Below the pieces are notes generated by a model. The model had not been told where the DNA came from. It was given only the letters and a program-made list of their open reading frames with translations, and made no database searches. A DNA stretch of 64,000 nucleotides from JAVJSU01 sp040219275 (GTDB taxonomy: Bacteria; Chloroflexota; Anaerolineae; Aggregatilineales; Phototrophicaceae): positions 1 through 64,000 of the forward strand of contig JAVJSU010000059.1 of NCBI GenBank assembly GCA_040219275.1, written 5' to 3'. This document shows, one piece after another, positions 54,201 to 61,029 of this stretch. Positions within the stretch are counted from its first letter, which is position 1. Each line of letters starts with the position of its first letter. Made by a program: the position numbers and the translations under genes.

Positions 54201-55919
54201 ATCGTTTACGACAACACCTGCGCCTTCACGGGCGGCACGGGCAACGAGGCTTCGTTCTGCGTCCATCGGGATGATGCGGTGTTCCGCCACCATTGTCTGA
54301 CCCGCTTCACCAGCACCGGCTCGTAAGACGAGCGTATCGCCGGTTTCGTTCAGCAGATAAATGTGGGCGTGATACAGATTGAAGCGATCTTTGGTCAGAT
54401 TGCTAACATCAACCAGCAACTTTTCTACATCCATCACGGTGGAGGCTTCAGCACTCACCTCGGCTACCACTTCCATTTCGTTTGCACGTTTCTGGATTTC
54501 CAGTTCCTGCAATTTACGATTGGTAATGTCGTAGCGAATGGCGATGTACTGATAGGGCTTACCACTCTCGTTTAGGAACGGGACGATGGTGGTATCTACC
54601 CAGTAGGTTGAACCGTCTTTAGCGCGATTTTCAAACTCACCCTTCCAGACTTTCCCGTTCGCAATCGTTGTCCACACAGCCTTGATGAACTCTTTTGAGT
54701 GTGCGCCGGAATTAATGATTCGGTGATCTTGCCCGATCAATTCTTTGCGTGACCATTTCGAGATTTCGCAGAATTTATCATTCACGAAGGTGATCTTGCC
54801 GGAGACATCGGTGATCGCCACAATCGCGGATTCGTTAATGGCATCCCGCAGGTCACCCGCCGCTTTCTGTGCGATTTTTATCGCCTCGAATGCACGCGCA
54901 TTTTGTACCGCAACCGCAACCTGCGCGGAGAGCGTGGTCATGATACGGACATCTTCCTCGGTGAAGCGGTCAATTACATCACTCTGAATGTCCAGCACGC
55001 CGACCAGCGTATCACCCACGATCATCGGGATCGCCATTTCAGATTTGGTATCTGGCAAGCTCGGATGTGGCAGGAAGTTCGGGTCTGCGGTGACATCGTT
55101 CACGATAACACCCACGCGTTCACGGGCGGCACGGGCAACAAGGCTTCGTTCTGTGTTCATCGTGATGGTACGATTTTCCGCCACCATCGTCTGACCCGCT
55201 TCGCCAGCACCAGCACTAAGCACCAGTGTATCGCCGGTTTCGTTCAGCAGGTAGATGTGTGCATGATACAGATTGAAGCGATCTTTGGTGAGGTTACTCA
55301 CATTGACCAACAACTTTTCCACATCCATCTCGGTGGAGGCTTCAGCACTTACCTGCGATACAACTTCTAGCTCAGTAACACGGTGTTCTGTGACATCTAT
55401 AGATTTACGGAACACGTTGACGAAATAGCGAAGGAGTAAACTAATTGAGAGGTGAAGAATGACGAGCACCCCAACGGTAACCGCGCTACTCGTTGCATCT
55501 TGAGTGTAATTCAGCATCGTCAACAACTTAATGCCGATCAATATGTCAACGGGAACCAGAATAATGAGCGGTGCGAAGAAAGATGCCACGACCATTAAAG
55601 CAAGGCTCCACGCGATGAGACCTAGTGATGGGTCTGGTATACCTACAATACCGAAGATTGCCAGAAATAAAGTGACGAAATTCGTCACGACGTGTACGGT
55701 TGCGGGATAGCGTCGTAATACAAAAAACATAAGCATGAATACAGTCAGCAAAATCGGTACCTGACCCGAAACGAGCGAATTCAGATTACGTTCTTCTACT
55801 ATGGGGATTATGAGAGCGATTAGTAGCGGTAACGTAATCGCAATCAACAAAGCCTGCATTATACGAAATTTCAAACGGGTAAAGGTATCTTGCTGGTTTG
55901 TGGCGTTTTTTGTAAACAC
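51279..55919 (-). CDS. Giant membrane multi-GAF/PAS histidine kinase
   Basis: 1546 residues. Membrane helices about 20-175 are followed by GAF1 (about 190-350), PAS1 (about 355-480), GAF2 (about 485-645), PAS2 (about 650-765), GAF3 and GAF4 (about 775-1095, diverged), GAF5 (about 1105-1265), HisKA and HATPase. The phosphoacceptor is H1326 in N-M-S-H-E-L-R-T-P. HATPase motifs are N-L-V-S-N-A-V-K-F-T, D-S-G-V-G-M and G-T-G-L-G-L-T-I. GAF1, GAF2 and GAF5 share long runs such as D-L-Y-H-A-H-I-Y-L-L or N-L-Y-H-A-H-I-Y-L-L and L-P-D-T-K-S-E-M. It has no receiver of its own. The neighbouring receiver genes, across a terminator, are plausible partners. Confidence 0.92.
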   Translation of the reverse strand: MFTKNATNQQDTFTRLKFRIMQALLIAITLPLLIALIIPIVEERNLNSLVSGQVPILLTVFMLMFFVLRRYPATVHVVTNFVTLFLAIFGIVGIPDPSLGLIAWSLALMVVASFFAPLIILVPVDILIGIKLLTMLNYTQDATSSAVTVGVLVILHLSISLLLRYFVNVFRKSIDVTEHRVTELEVVSQVSAEASTEMDVEKLLVNVSNLTKDRFNLYHAHIYLLNETGDTLVLSAGAGEAGQTMVAENRTITMNTERSLVARAARERVGVIVNDVTADPNFLPHPSLPDTKSEMAIPMIVGDTLVGVLDIQSDVIDRFTEEDVRIMTTLSAQVAVAVQNARAFEAIKIAQKAAGDLRDAINESAIVAITDVSGKITFVNDKFCEISKWSRKELIGQDHRIINSGAHSKEFIKAVWTTIANGKVWKGEFENRAKDGSTYWVDTTIVPFLNESGKPYQYIAIRYDITNRKLQELEIQKRANEMEVVAEVSAEASTVMDVEKLLVDVSNLTKDRFNLYHAHIYLLNETGDTLVLRAGAGEAGQTMVAEHRIIPMDAERSLVARAAREGAGVVVNDVTADPNFLPHPSLPDTKSEMAIPMIVNNEVIGVLDVQGDVTDRFTDEDVRVMTTLSAQVAVAVQNARAFENVTRARNEVERIFNTSLDMLGSANFEGYFTSLNAAWEATLGWKQEELKAEPFVSFVHPDDVQLTLNESAKLAEGAKTISFENRYRASDGSYKWVSWNAAPDMENGLIHFVARDVTEQKQAADDQQLLLRISNVLNQANTLDDLLNAIVIPASLTAATNASLLLLELDENNHPEWATIVANWLGEGSSAQLIPIGSRFYLPEFPFSELWFNSPNQPLLIGDIQNDERMDETTREVYRASGGYASVLLPLFNAGKWLGLATISWGTPQKFEHHDEYLYASITQQAIITLDAITSNEEIRVARQQAEILANANSALAGSRNEQEILAAVNEMVLPYGASFATLTYIDQDEAGKVTEGEIMAARNSNGEEFPVSNFQMTRFMREQYPILDMIEGITSGLIIVEDIENDPRIDETLNAFLEGSGVQASIMLPLHSGNQWQGLLSFVWSEKTTFSPELIGLLQAVIPNASSIVASRRAYLDAREQRNISTRRARELETVAQVSTATTTILNVEELLQAVADLTRERFDLYHAHIYLLDSDTNQLVLAAGSGEAGRIMKENNHSIDMANEYSLVALTAQRGSGIIVNDVSADASFLPNPLLPDTKSEMVIPMKLGNRIIGVLDVQGDVINRFTDDDLRIKTTLADQIAVAVQNALLFAESEQQAERERETSERLREVDRLKSQFLANMSHELRTPLNSIIGYSEVLLDGVDGELTEDAEEDVEAIHNSGKHLLSIINEILDLAKIEAGEMHLDIKDVDVVEFVSEIVRNGQVLVKNKSVELLVVQDDEMPVVSVDAVRLRQIIWNLVSNAVKFTEEGDVKVRLTRDSDKFIRISVEDSGVGMTQDGLEVIFERFSQVDGSSTRRAGGTGLGLTITKQLVEMHGGEINVTSNLGEGSIFSITLPVKVTENA

Positions 55920-56170
55920 TGATTTCTCCTTGTGTTTCTTGAACTAAACACAATTCTTCAACATTTATTAGAATGATCGCCAATTTGCAGATGTGAGATG
56001 TGTTGTACTGGATCACTCATTTAAACGTTGAAGATAAATTATTTATTCACGATAAATTAATCATAGAGGCAGTTTCTTATAAAAAAAATTAAGGTTAAAC
56101 GCAGAAACTGATTTCTAGATAAATTACAACGTGAATCAAACAATTGAGAATTTTCCAGCAGAGAACAAAA

Positions 56171-56203
56171 CAGGGTGTTTCCCGTTGCTAAGGAAACACC
56201 CTG
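56171..56203 (-). terminator. Intrinsic terminator of the glycerol-3-phosphate dehydrogenase gene
   Basis: A 12-base perfect stem (56171-56182 with 56192-56203) and a nine-base loop, followed by TTTTGTT on the minus strand. The rest of the 55920-56254 gap is AT-rich and carries the upstream region of the giant kinase gene. Confidence 0.78.
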
Positions 56204-56254
56204 TTTGCACTTTATTTTACGCAGTTAAAACGGAGAAAAATTGATGATGTTGAC

Positions 56255-57985
56255 TTAATCCGTAGATTGCGTCTGTGGACGGTTTACGTTTATTTCTACG
56301 CCATGTTGGTCTTTGAGTATCTCTGCGGCACGTTCGATCTCGGTTTGCACCTCATCATACGACCAGCCCAACACCGCGCCGACCACCTCACCGATTTCGC
56401 TTAATCCGTCCGAATTCAGCTTGCCTAGCATCGCCAACAATGAACGCCTCAGTAAGAAATCATCCAGATGGCTAACTTTTTCGTTTTGAACAACGAAGCT
56501 AATCTCACGGCGACTATAGCCATCCGGCACATGCGTCAACAGCGCATCATCACCAGCGGCGATGAACGTGGCGACATCGCGGGCGCGGGTGCCATAACGC
56601 TCAAACAATAGGGAGAGGTGACTGCGATCTAAGCCTGTGTCTTTGTGGACTGCTTCCAGCCAATCCAGACGGGCGTTCACTGTTGACGGATAATCCTTAC
56701 CGCCACCAATCGCTAAATTCTGTGTCGAATCACGGCGCGGGCGGCTGAGGCGGTTCAACACACGATCCGTTGTTTGCTCGGCGAAGGCGCGGAAAGTCGT
56801 CCATTTCCCTCCGACCAGCGAAAACACCGGAAAACCCACGCCATTACCCGCTTCGGTCACACGGATGCTGTGGTCACGGCTGATTTGTCCGGCGGTTTTG
56901 GCATCACTCGCGGGGAGCGGGCGCACACCGGAAAAATTAAAGACGATCTGTTCACGTTTTACATCAATCGTCGGGAAGACCTTACGCACCAGCGTCAGCA
57001 TGTAGTCGATTTCTTCTTCTGTACAACGTGCATCATCGGGATTATCAATCGGAATATCTGTTGTGCCGATCAACACGCGATCTTGCAACGGGAAGAACAG
57101 CGTGATGCGCCCATCGTCGTTCTCAAAGAACATTTCATGCCCGCGGGTCGCTTCATAAAGTTGTGGATGATCGACCACGATATGCGAGCCTTTCGTCCCG
57201 CCGATGAAGTTTGTGCTCTTGCCAAGTGCCTGATTCGCAAAGTCAATCCACGGACCCGCCGCATTGACGACCAGCTTGGGTTTGATTTCCAGCGTCTCGC
57301 CACTCAGATGGTCGCGCAGGATGACAGTCTCGCCATTTGCACCTGCGCCTTCCGCGCTGACATAATTGAGTGCGTTCGCCTGTGAAGACATCGCCTCTGC
57401 ATCCAGCACCAATTCAAGACAGATGCGCTCCGGATACGGCATCCACGCATCATAATAGGTGACGGTGGCGACGATATTTGAATTCAAATGCGGGCGAAGT
57501 TCCAGCGATTTTTTCTTGCTATAGAACTTGTGGGTGGGCATAACGCGATCACTCCACGTAAACCAATCGTAGAAGGTCAGCCCTAATTTGACCACCAGTG
57601 CGCCACGCTCACCGGGTTTGTTGAGTAAGTCCAAAAATTTCAGCGGGGCATTGAGCAAGCCAGAAAACCAGCTAAAAATGGGAATGGTCGTTGGCAACGG
57701 TTTTGAATAATGGGGCGCATTTTTCAGCATCCGATTGCGCTCATGCAGGGCTTCCCGCACCAGACGGAACTCGCCATTTTCTAAATAGCGCAGACCGCCG
57801 TGCAACATATGGGAGGATGCCGCACTTGCTCCGGCGCAAAAATCATCCTTCTCGACGAGCAACACATCAACACCCTGTAACGCTAAATCTCTAAATGTGC
57901 CGATTCCGTTAATCCCGCCACCAATCACCAGTACTGACACTTCAGGATTGTCCCGATAGTGTGCGAATACCTCACTTCTGTTCAT
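56255..57985 (-). CDS. glpD: Aerobic glycerol-3-phosphate dehydrogenase
   Basis: 576 residues. The FAD enzyme oxidises sn-glycerol 3-phosphate to dihydroxyacetone phosphate and passes electrons to quinone at the inner face of the membrane. The N-terminal FAD motif V-I-G-G-G-I-N-G-I-G is at about 20-29, followed by the family block S-S-H-M-L-H-G-G-L-R-Y-L-E-N-G-E-F. The substrate region reads L-I-G-T-T-D-I-P and F-N-F-S-G-V-R-P-L. The C-terminal helical cap (about 440-555) is intact. No glycerol kinase or facilitator lies next to it. The start at ATG 57985 has a weak Shine-Dalgarno site. Confidence 0.94.
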   Translation of the reverse strand: MNRSEVFAHYRDNPEVSVLVIGGGINGIGTFRDLALQGVDVLLVEKDDFCAGASAASSHMLHGGLRYLENGEFRLVREALHERNRMLKNAPHYSKPLPTTIPIFSWFSGLLNAPLKFLDLLNKPGERGALVVKLGLTFYDWFTWSDRVMPTHKFYSKKKSLELRPHLNSNIVATVTYYDAWMPYPERICLELVLDAEAMSSQANALNYVSAEGAGANGETVILRDHLSGETLEIKPKLVVNAAGPWIDFANQALGKSTNFIGGTKGSHIVVDHPQLYEATRGHEMFFENDDGRITLFFPLQDRVLIGTTDIPIDNPDDARCTEEEIDYMLTLVRKVFPTIDVKREQIVFNFSGVRPLPASDAKTAGQISRDHSIRVTEAGNGVGFPVFSLVGGKWTTFRAFAEQTTDRVLNRLSRPRRDSTQNLAIGGGKDYPSTVNARLDWLEAVHKDTGLDRSHLSLLFERYGTRARDVATFIAAGDDALLTHVPDGYSRREISFVVQNEKVSHLDDFLLRRSLLAMLGKLNSDGLSEIGEVVGAVLGWSYDEVQTEIERAAEILKDQHGVEINVNRPQTQSTD

Positions 57986-58303
57986 TAGAATTTCGCTTTC
58001 ATAAATAGTATTTTAGAGGTGCTGTGCATCGGTTTATTGGCGCAGAGGAAAATACATTGACCAGCAGATGACACAGACTCTATGACCTGCTTCTATAATA
58101 TCCCTACAGTGACCCATCTTCAACCTGTTGCTTCCATTTGCACAGGGCGATTGCATCAAAACAAATGTAGGGAATGGGTAGACGTTAGCGGCGCTTTCAA
58201 GGGCGTTATCATAATCTTCATCCTTGAATGGCGTATTTACTGTCATAATAGAGAAGCACTAAAACTTTAAGATATTTATCATAGGGAAAAGTGGATTCCC
58301 AAC
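57986..58303. other. Intergenic region between divergent glpD and the partner-switching operon
   Basis: 318 bases without a convincing gene. Short open frames on both strands lack ribosome sites and recognisable products. It should contain the promoters of glpD and of the operon starting at 58304. TTGAAT near 58223 followed by CATAAT is a poor candidate because of its short spacer. Confidence 0.4.
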
Positions 58304-58639
58304 ATGGAAACCAGCATAACACTCCAGCAAGGTATTTGTATCGTCAATTTATCTGGACGATTTGATTCATTTCATGTCAACACGGTCAGAAGTACCTTAG
58401 CAGAAACACGAGATCAATCGGTTCATGTGATTGTCAATTTAGGAGTCGTCAACTTTATGGATTCCAGCGCCGTTGCCGTACTCGTAAATGAGATGAAGCA
58501 CACGCGCCAGCACGGGGGTGATGTTCGTCTGTGTGAACTACAACCGACCGTAAAAGTGATCTTTGAACTCACACGATTGGATAAAGCATTCAAGATTTTT
58601 ACTACAGAAGTTGAAGCATTCGAGTCGTTTTCTCTATGA
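58304..58639 (+). CDS. STAS domain anti-sigma factor antagonist (RsbV/SpoIIAA-like)
   Basis: 111 residues. A single STAS domain with the phosphorylation loop V-N-F-M-D53-S54-S55-A-V-A-V-L; S55 aligns with the serine phosphorylated in SpoIIAA, although the following Gly is Ala here. In the known switch, the unphosphorylated protein binds the kinase/anti-sigma partner (encoded at 60208) and the PP2C phosphatase encoded next door re-activates it. Its stop overlaps the next start by four bases (ATGA), which keeps the two products in proportion. Confidence 0.92.
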   Translation: METSITLQQGICIVNLSGRFDSFHVNTVRSTLAETRDQSVHVIVNLGVVNFMDSSAVAVLVNEMKHTRQHGGDVRLCELQPTVKVIFELTRLDKAFKIFTTEVEAFESFSL

Positions 58640-60162
58640 CAACTTTACAAAATTTGGTCGTTAGGCATAAACCGCTCTTTGATGGTCTGGCTGAAATCTG
58701 GCTGGATGAAGGCGCACATGAATTTACGCTTCTACAGGGCGATCAGGTGATCTTTCATTATCCGGGTAGGACTTCAGATGTTACGGCTGATGGAGATGCG
58801 CCAATCCTTGATATTCCGATTTTCTTCAACGGTAGAGCCGCGCTGTCCATGCGACTCATCGGGGTGGATACTGCGCTGATTCAACGGCGGCTAGATTTTC
58901 AAACGCAATTGCTTTCAGAAATTTTGTCCCTTGAGGACGAACTAGAAGGCATGACGGTCGAACTCATCGACACACAGGATCAGATGCTCGCCCTCTATAA
59001 ACTCGCCCGCTCGGTGCGTACTCAGTTTGAGCTTCCCGTTATTTTAGAAACGATTGTCCGTGAATCGTATGCCATCTTAAAAGTCGAAAACGTCAGCATC
59101 CTGTTACGCACAGATGATCCCAACCTTATCATGCAATATCCTGATGATAAATTGCCCGCTTCTTTGCTGACCGATGCGCTAAGAGAGATTCAGAATCACG
59201 GGTACGAGATATTACAGCCTCCCAAAAATTACCAGAATTCCGGCATTTATAACGGCACGATCATCCCGATTGCGGTTCAGGAAAAAATTATCGGGTGTAT
59301 CAGTTTTGTAAACCGCGTTGAAGGCTTTGACTCGCCGGGACTCAAGTTAGCCCGTGCACTCGCCGAAGAAGCCAGCGTGCAGATCGAAAAAGTCATTTTG
59401 CACCAGCGCACCTTAGAACAGGCGAAACTCGGTGCGGAGCTTAGCCTTGCCGCCAATATCCAGACGCAACTGCTCCCACAATCGATCCCGCAGATTGACG
59501 GCGTGGATTTATTTGCGATGTCGTTGCAGGCACGGCAAGTCGGCGGTGACTTTTACGACATGATGTATAAAGAAGGCGCACCGTTGACGATTGCTGTGGG
59601 CGATGTTGCTGGAAAGGGCATGTCTGCCGCGTTGCTGATGGCGATGACGCGCACGGTCTTCCGCACATGGACGAAAACCCTTGCCACCAATCAAGCCGGA
59701 CCTTTATTAACGATGGTCAATGATGATCTGTATGATGATTACACGCAGGTCAGCAGTTTTACGACGCTATTCGTGGGGCGCTATAATCCGGAAACACGGT
59801 TGTTGCGCTACGCCAATGCCGGACATTCCCCCGTGATTTACTACACTAAGGATCAGGGTGCAGTTCTGATGACCGCGCTTGATATGCCACTCGGCGTTTT
59901 GCCCGATGTCGCCTTTGAAGATGCCAGCATGACGCTTAACCCCGGCGATGTGTTGATCGTCGCTACGGATGGATTTAGCGAGGCGGGTGATTCCGGTGGT
60001 AATTTCTTCGGCTATGATCGTTTGTTGCAAATCGTAGAGAACAACGCGCATCAATCCGCCCAACTCATCACGCGGACGTTGTTTGATGCGATCCATTTAT
60101 TTGAAGCGACTTCAAACCAGAATGACGATCAGACGCTACTTGTGTTAAAGATTTTAAAATAA
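58636..60162 (+). CDS. GAF / SpoIIE-type PP2C phosphatase (RsbU-like)
   Basis: 508 residues. The N-terminal part (about 1-130) has no clear match and ends in a coiled helix. A GAF domain lies at about 140-265 and the PP2C (SpoIIE) domain at about 285-505, with metal-binding V-G-G-D-F-Y-D-M, V-G-D-V-A-G-K-G-M-S-A-A-L, and A-T-D-G-F-S-E-A-G-D, all intact. It should dephosphorylate the STAS protein encoded just upstream, with activity set by a ligand or partner of the GAF or N-terminal region. It has no receiver domain; phosphorelay input would have to come through the separate receiver encoded at 60654. Confidence 0.93.
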   Translation: MTTLQNLVVRHKPLFDGLAEIWLDEGAHEFTLLQGDQVIFHYPGRTSDVTADGDAPILDIPIFFNGRAALSMRLIGVDTALIQRRLDFQTQLLSEILSLEDELEGMTVELIDTQDQMLALYKLARSVRTQFELPVILETIVRESYAILKVENVSILLRTDDPNLIMQYPDDKLPASLLTDALREIQNHGYEILQPPKNYQNSGIYNGTIIPIAVQEKIIGCISFVNRVEGFDSPGLKLARALAEEASVQIEKVILHQRTLEQAKLGAELSLAANIQTQLLPQSIPQIDGVDLFAMSLQARQVGGDFYDMMYKEGAPLTIAVGDVAGKGMSAALLMAMTRTVFRTWTKTLATNQAGPLLTMVNDDLYDDYTQVSSFTTLFVGRYNPETRLLRYANAGHSPVIYYTKDQGAVLMTALDMPLGVLPDVAFEDASMTLNPGDVLIVATDGFSEAGDSGGNFFGYDRLLQIVENNAHQSAQLITRTLFDAIHLFEATSNQNDDQTLLVLKILK

Positions 60163-60207
60163 ATTTCGCTCAACCGACTCATGAACACCTAGACGAAATT
60201 CATCAGC

Positions 60208-60630
60208 ATGAACCAGCAAGAGAGCATCCAGCTACAAATACCAGCCAGCCACGCACACCTTCATCTTGTAAGTGCGCTGATTCACGCATTTCTTAAGCCG
60301 CTTCGTCCGCCTGTTCATCCTGATGAGCAGACGATTTACAATGTTCAATTGGCGGTACAGGAAGTTTGTGCAAATATTGTGGATCACGCCTACAAAGGCA
60401 TGGACGATGGGATTATTATAATAACGATATATTTAGAAAAATCGACTATACTTGTTGTAGAATTACAAGATCAGGGCAAAAGTTTTGATTTTGCCTCCGC
60501 TAAACCAGCAAATCTAAGAACTCCCCATGAACGGGGCTACGGGTTACATCTCATAAAACAATTACTCGACGATGTAATGTATGAGCAGTTATCCAATGGC
60601 AATCGCTGGAAATTACAGAAACAACTTTGA
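60208..60630 (+). CDS. Anti-sigma-type ATP-binding protein (RsbW/SpoIIAB-like)
   Basis: 140 residues, the length of stand-alone HATPase_c_2 serine kinases. N box Q-E-V-C-A-N-I-V-D-H-A-Y (about 51-62), G1 box L-Q-D-Q-G-K-S-F-D (about 87-95) and G2-like region E-R-G-Y-G-L-H-L-I-K-Q-L (about 109-120). It would phosphorylate the STAS protein from 58304 and sequester another target when free. No sigma factor is encoded in the window, so the final target is elsewhere or is not a sigma factor. The gap from the phosphatase gene is 45 bases, consistent with one operon. Confidence 0.92.
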   Translation: MNQQESIQLQIPASHAHLHLVSALIHAFLKPLRPPVHPDEQTIYNVQLAVQEVCANIVDHAYKGMDDGIIIITIYLEKSTILVVELQDQGKSFDFASAKPANLRTPHERGYGLHLIKQLLDDVMYEQLSNGNRWKLQKQL

Positions 60631-60653
60631 ACACATAATAAGGGTAATAAACA

Positions 60654-61019
60654 ATGGCGACCATCCTCGTTGTTGATGATTATGCAGTTTCCTTACGCTT
60701 AATGAGCCATATCCTTAATCGTGCCGATCATGATGTGTTGACGGCAGATCATGGGTTAAACGCGCTGGATTTGCTAGAACAATATCAGATTGATCTAGTT
60801 ATTCTTGATATTGATATGCCAGAAATAAATGGCATTGCCGTCCTCAAACGTATCCGCGCAGATGCCCGTTTTGCCACGCTTCCCGTCATCATGTTAACGG
60901 CAAGCGGTGATGACCGTGATCGCGTTGACGCTATAGACGCTGGTGCAGATGGTTTCCTGACGAAGCCGGCAAGTTCCGATGAAATTGTTGATGCAGTCAA
61001 CCGATTATTAGATAATTAA
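60654..61019 (+). CDS. Single-domain response regulator
   Basis: 121 residues. A receiver domain with D8-D9, phosphoacceptor D52 in L-V-I-L-D-I-D-M-P-E-I-N-G, Thr in M-L-T-A-S and Lys in L-T-K-P-A. AAGGG precedes the ATG. It follows the anti-sigma-type gene by 23 bases and precedes the hybrid kinase by 10, so it probably links the kinase's phosphorelay to the partner-switch proteins. Confidence 0.94.
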   Translation: MATILVVDDYAVSLRLMSHILNRADHDVLTADHGLNALDLLEQYQIDLVILDIDMPEINGIAVLKRIRADARFATLPVIMLTASGDDRDRVDAIDAGADGFLTKPASSDEIVDAVNRLLDN

Positions 61020-61029
61020 GACGCTCACT

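Noticed and set aside
58034..58270. Short open frames on both strands upstream of the STAS gene
   Set aside because: They overlap one another, lack ribosome sites, and the region is better explained as divergent promoters.
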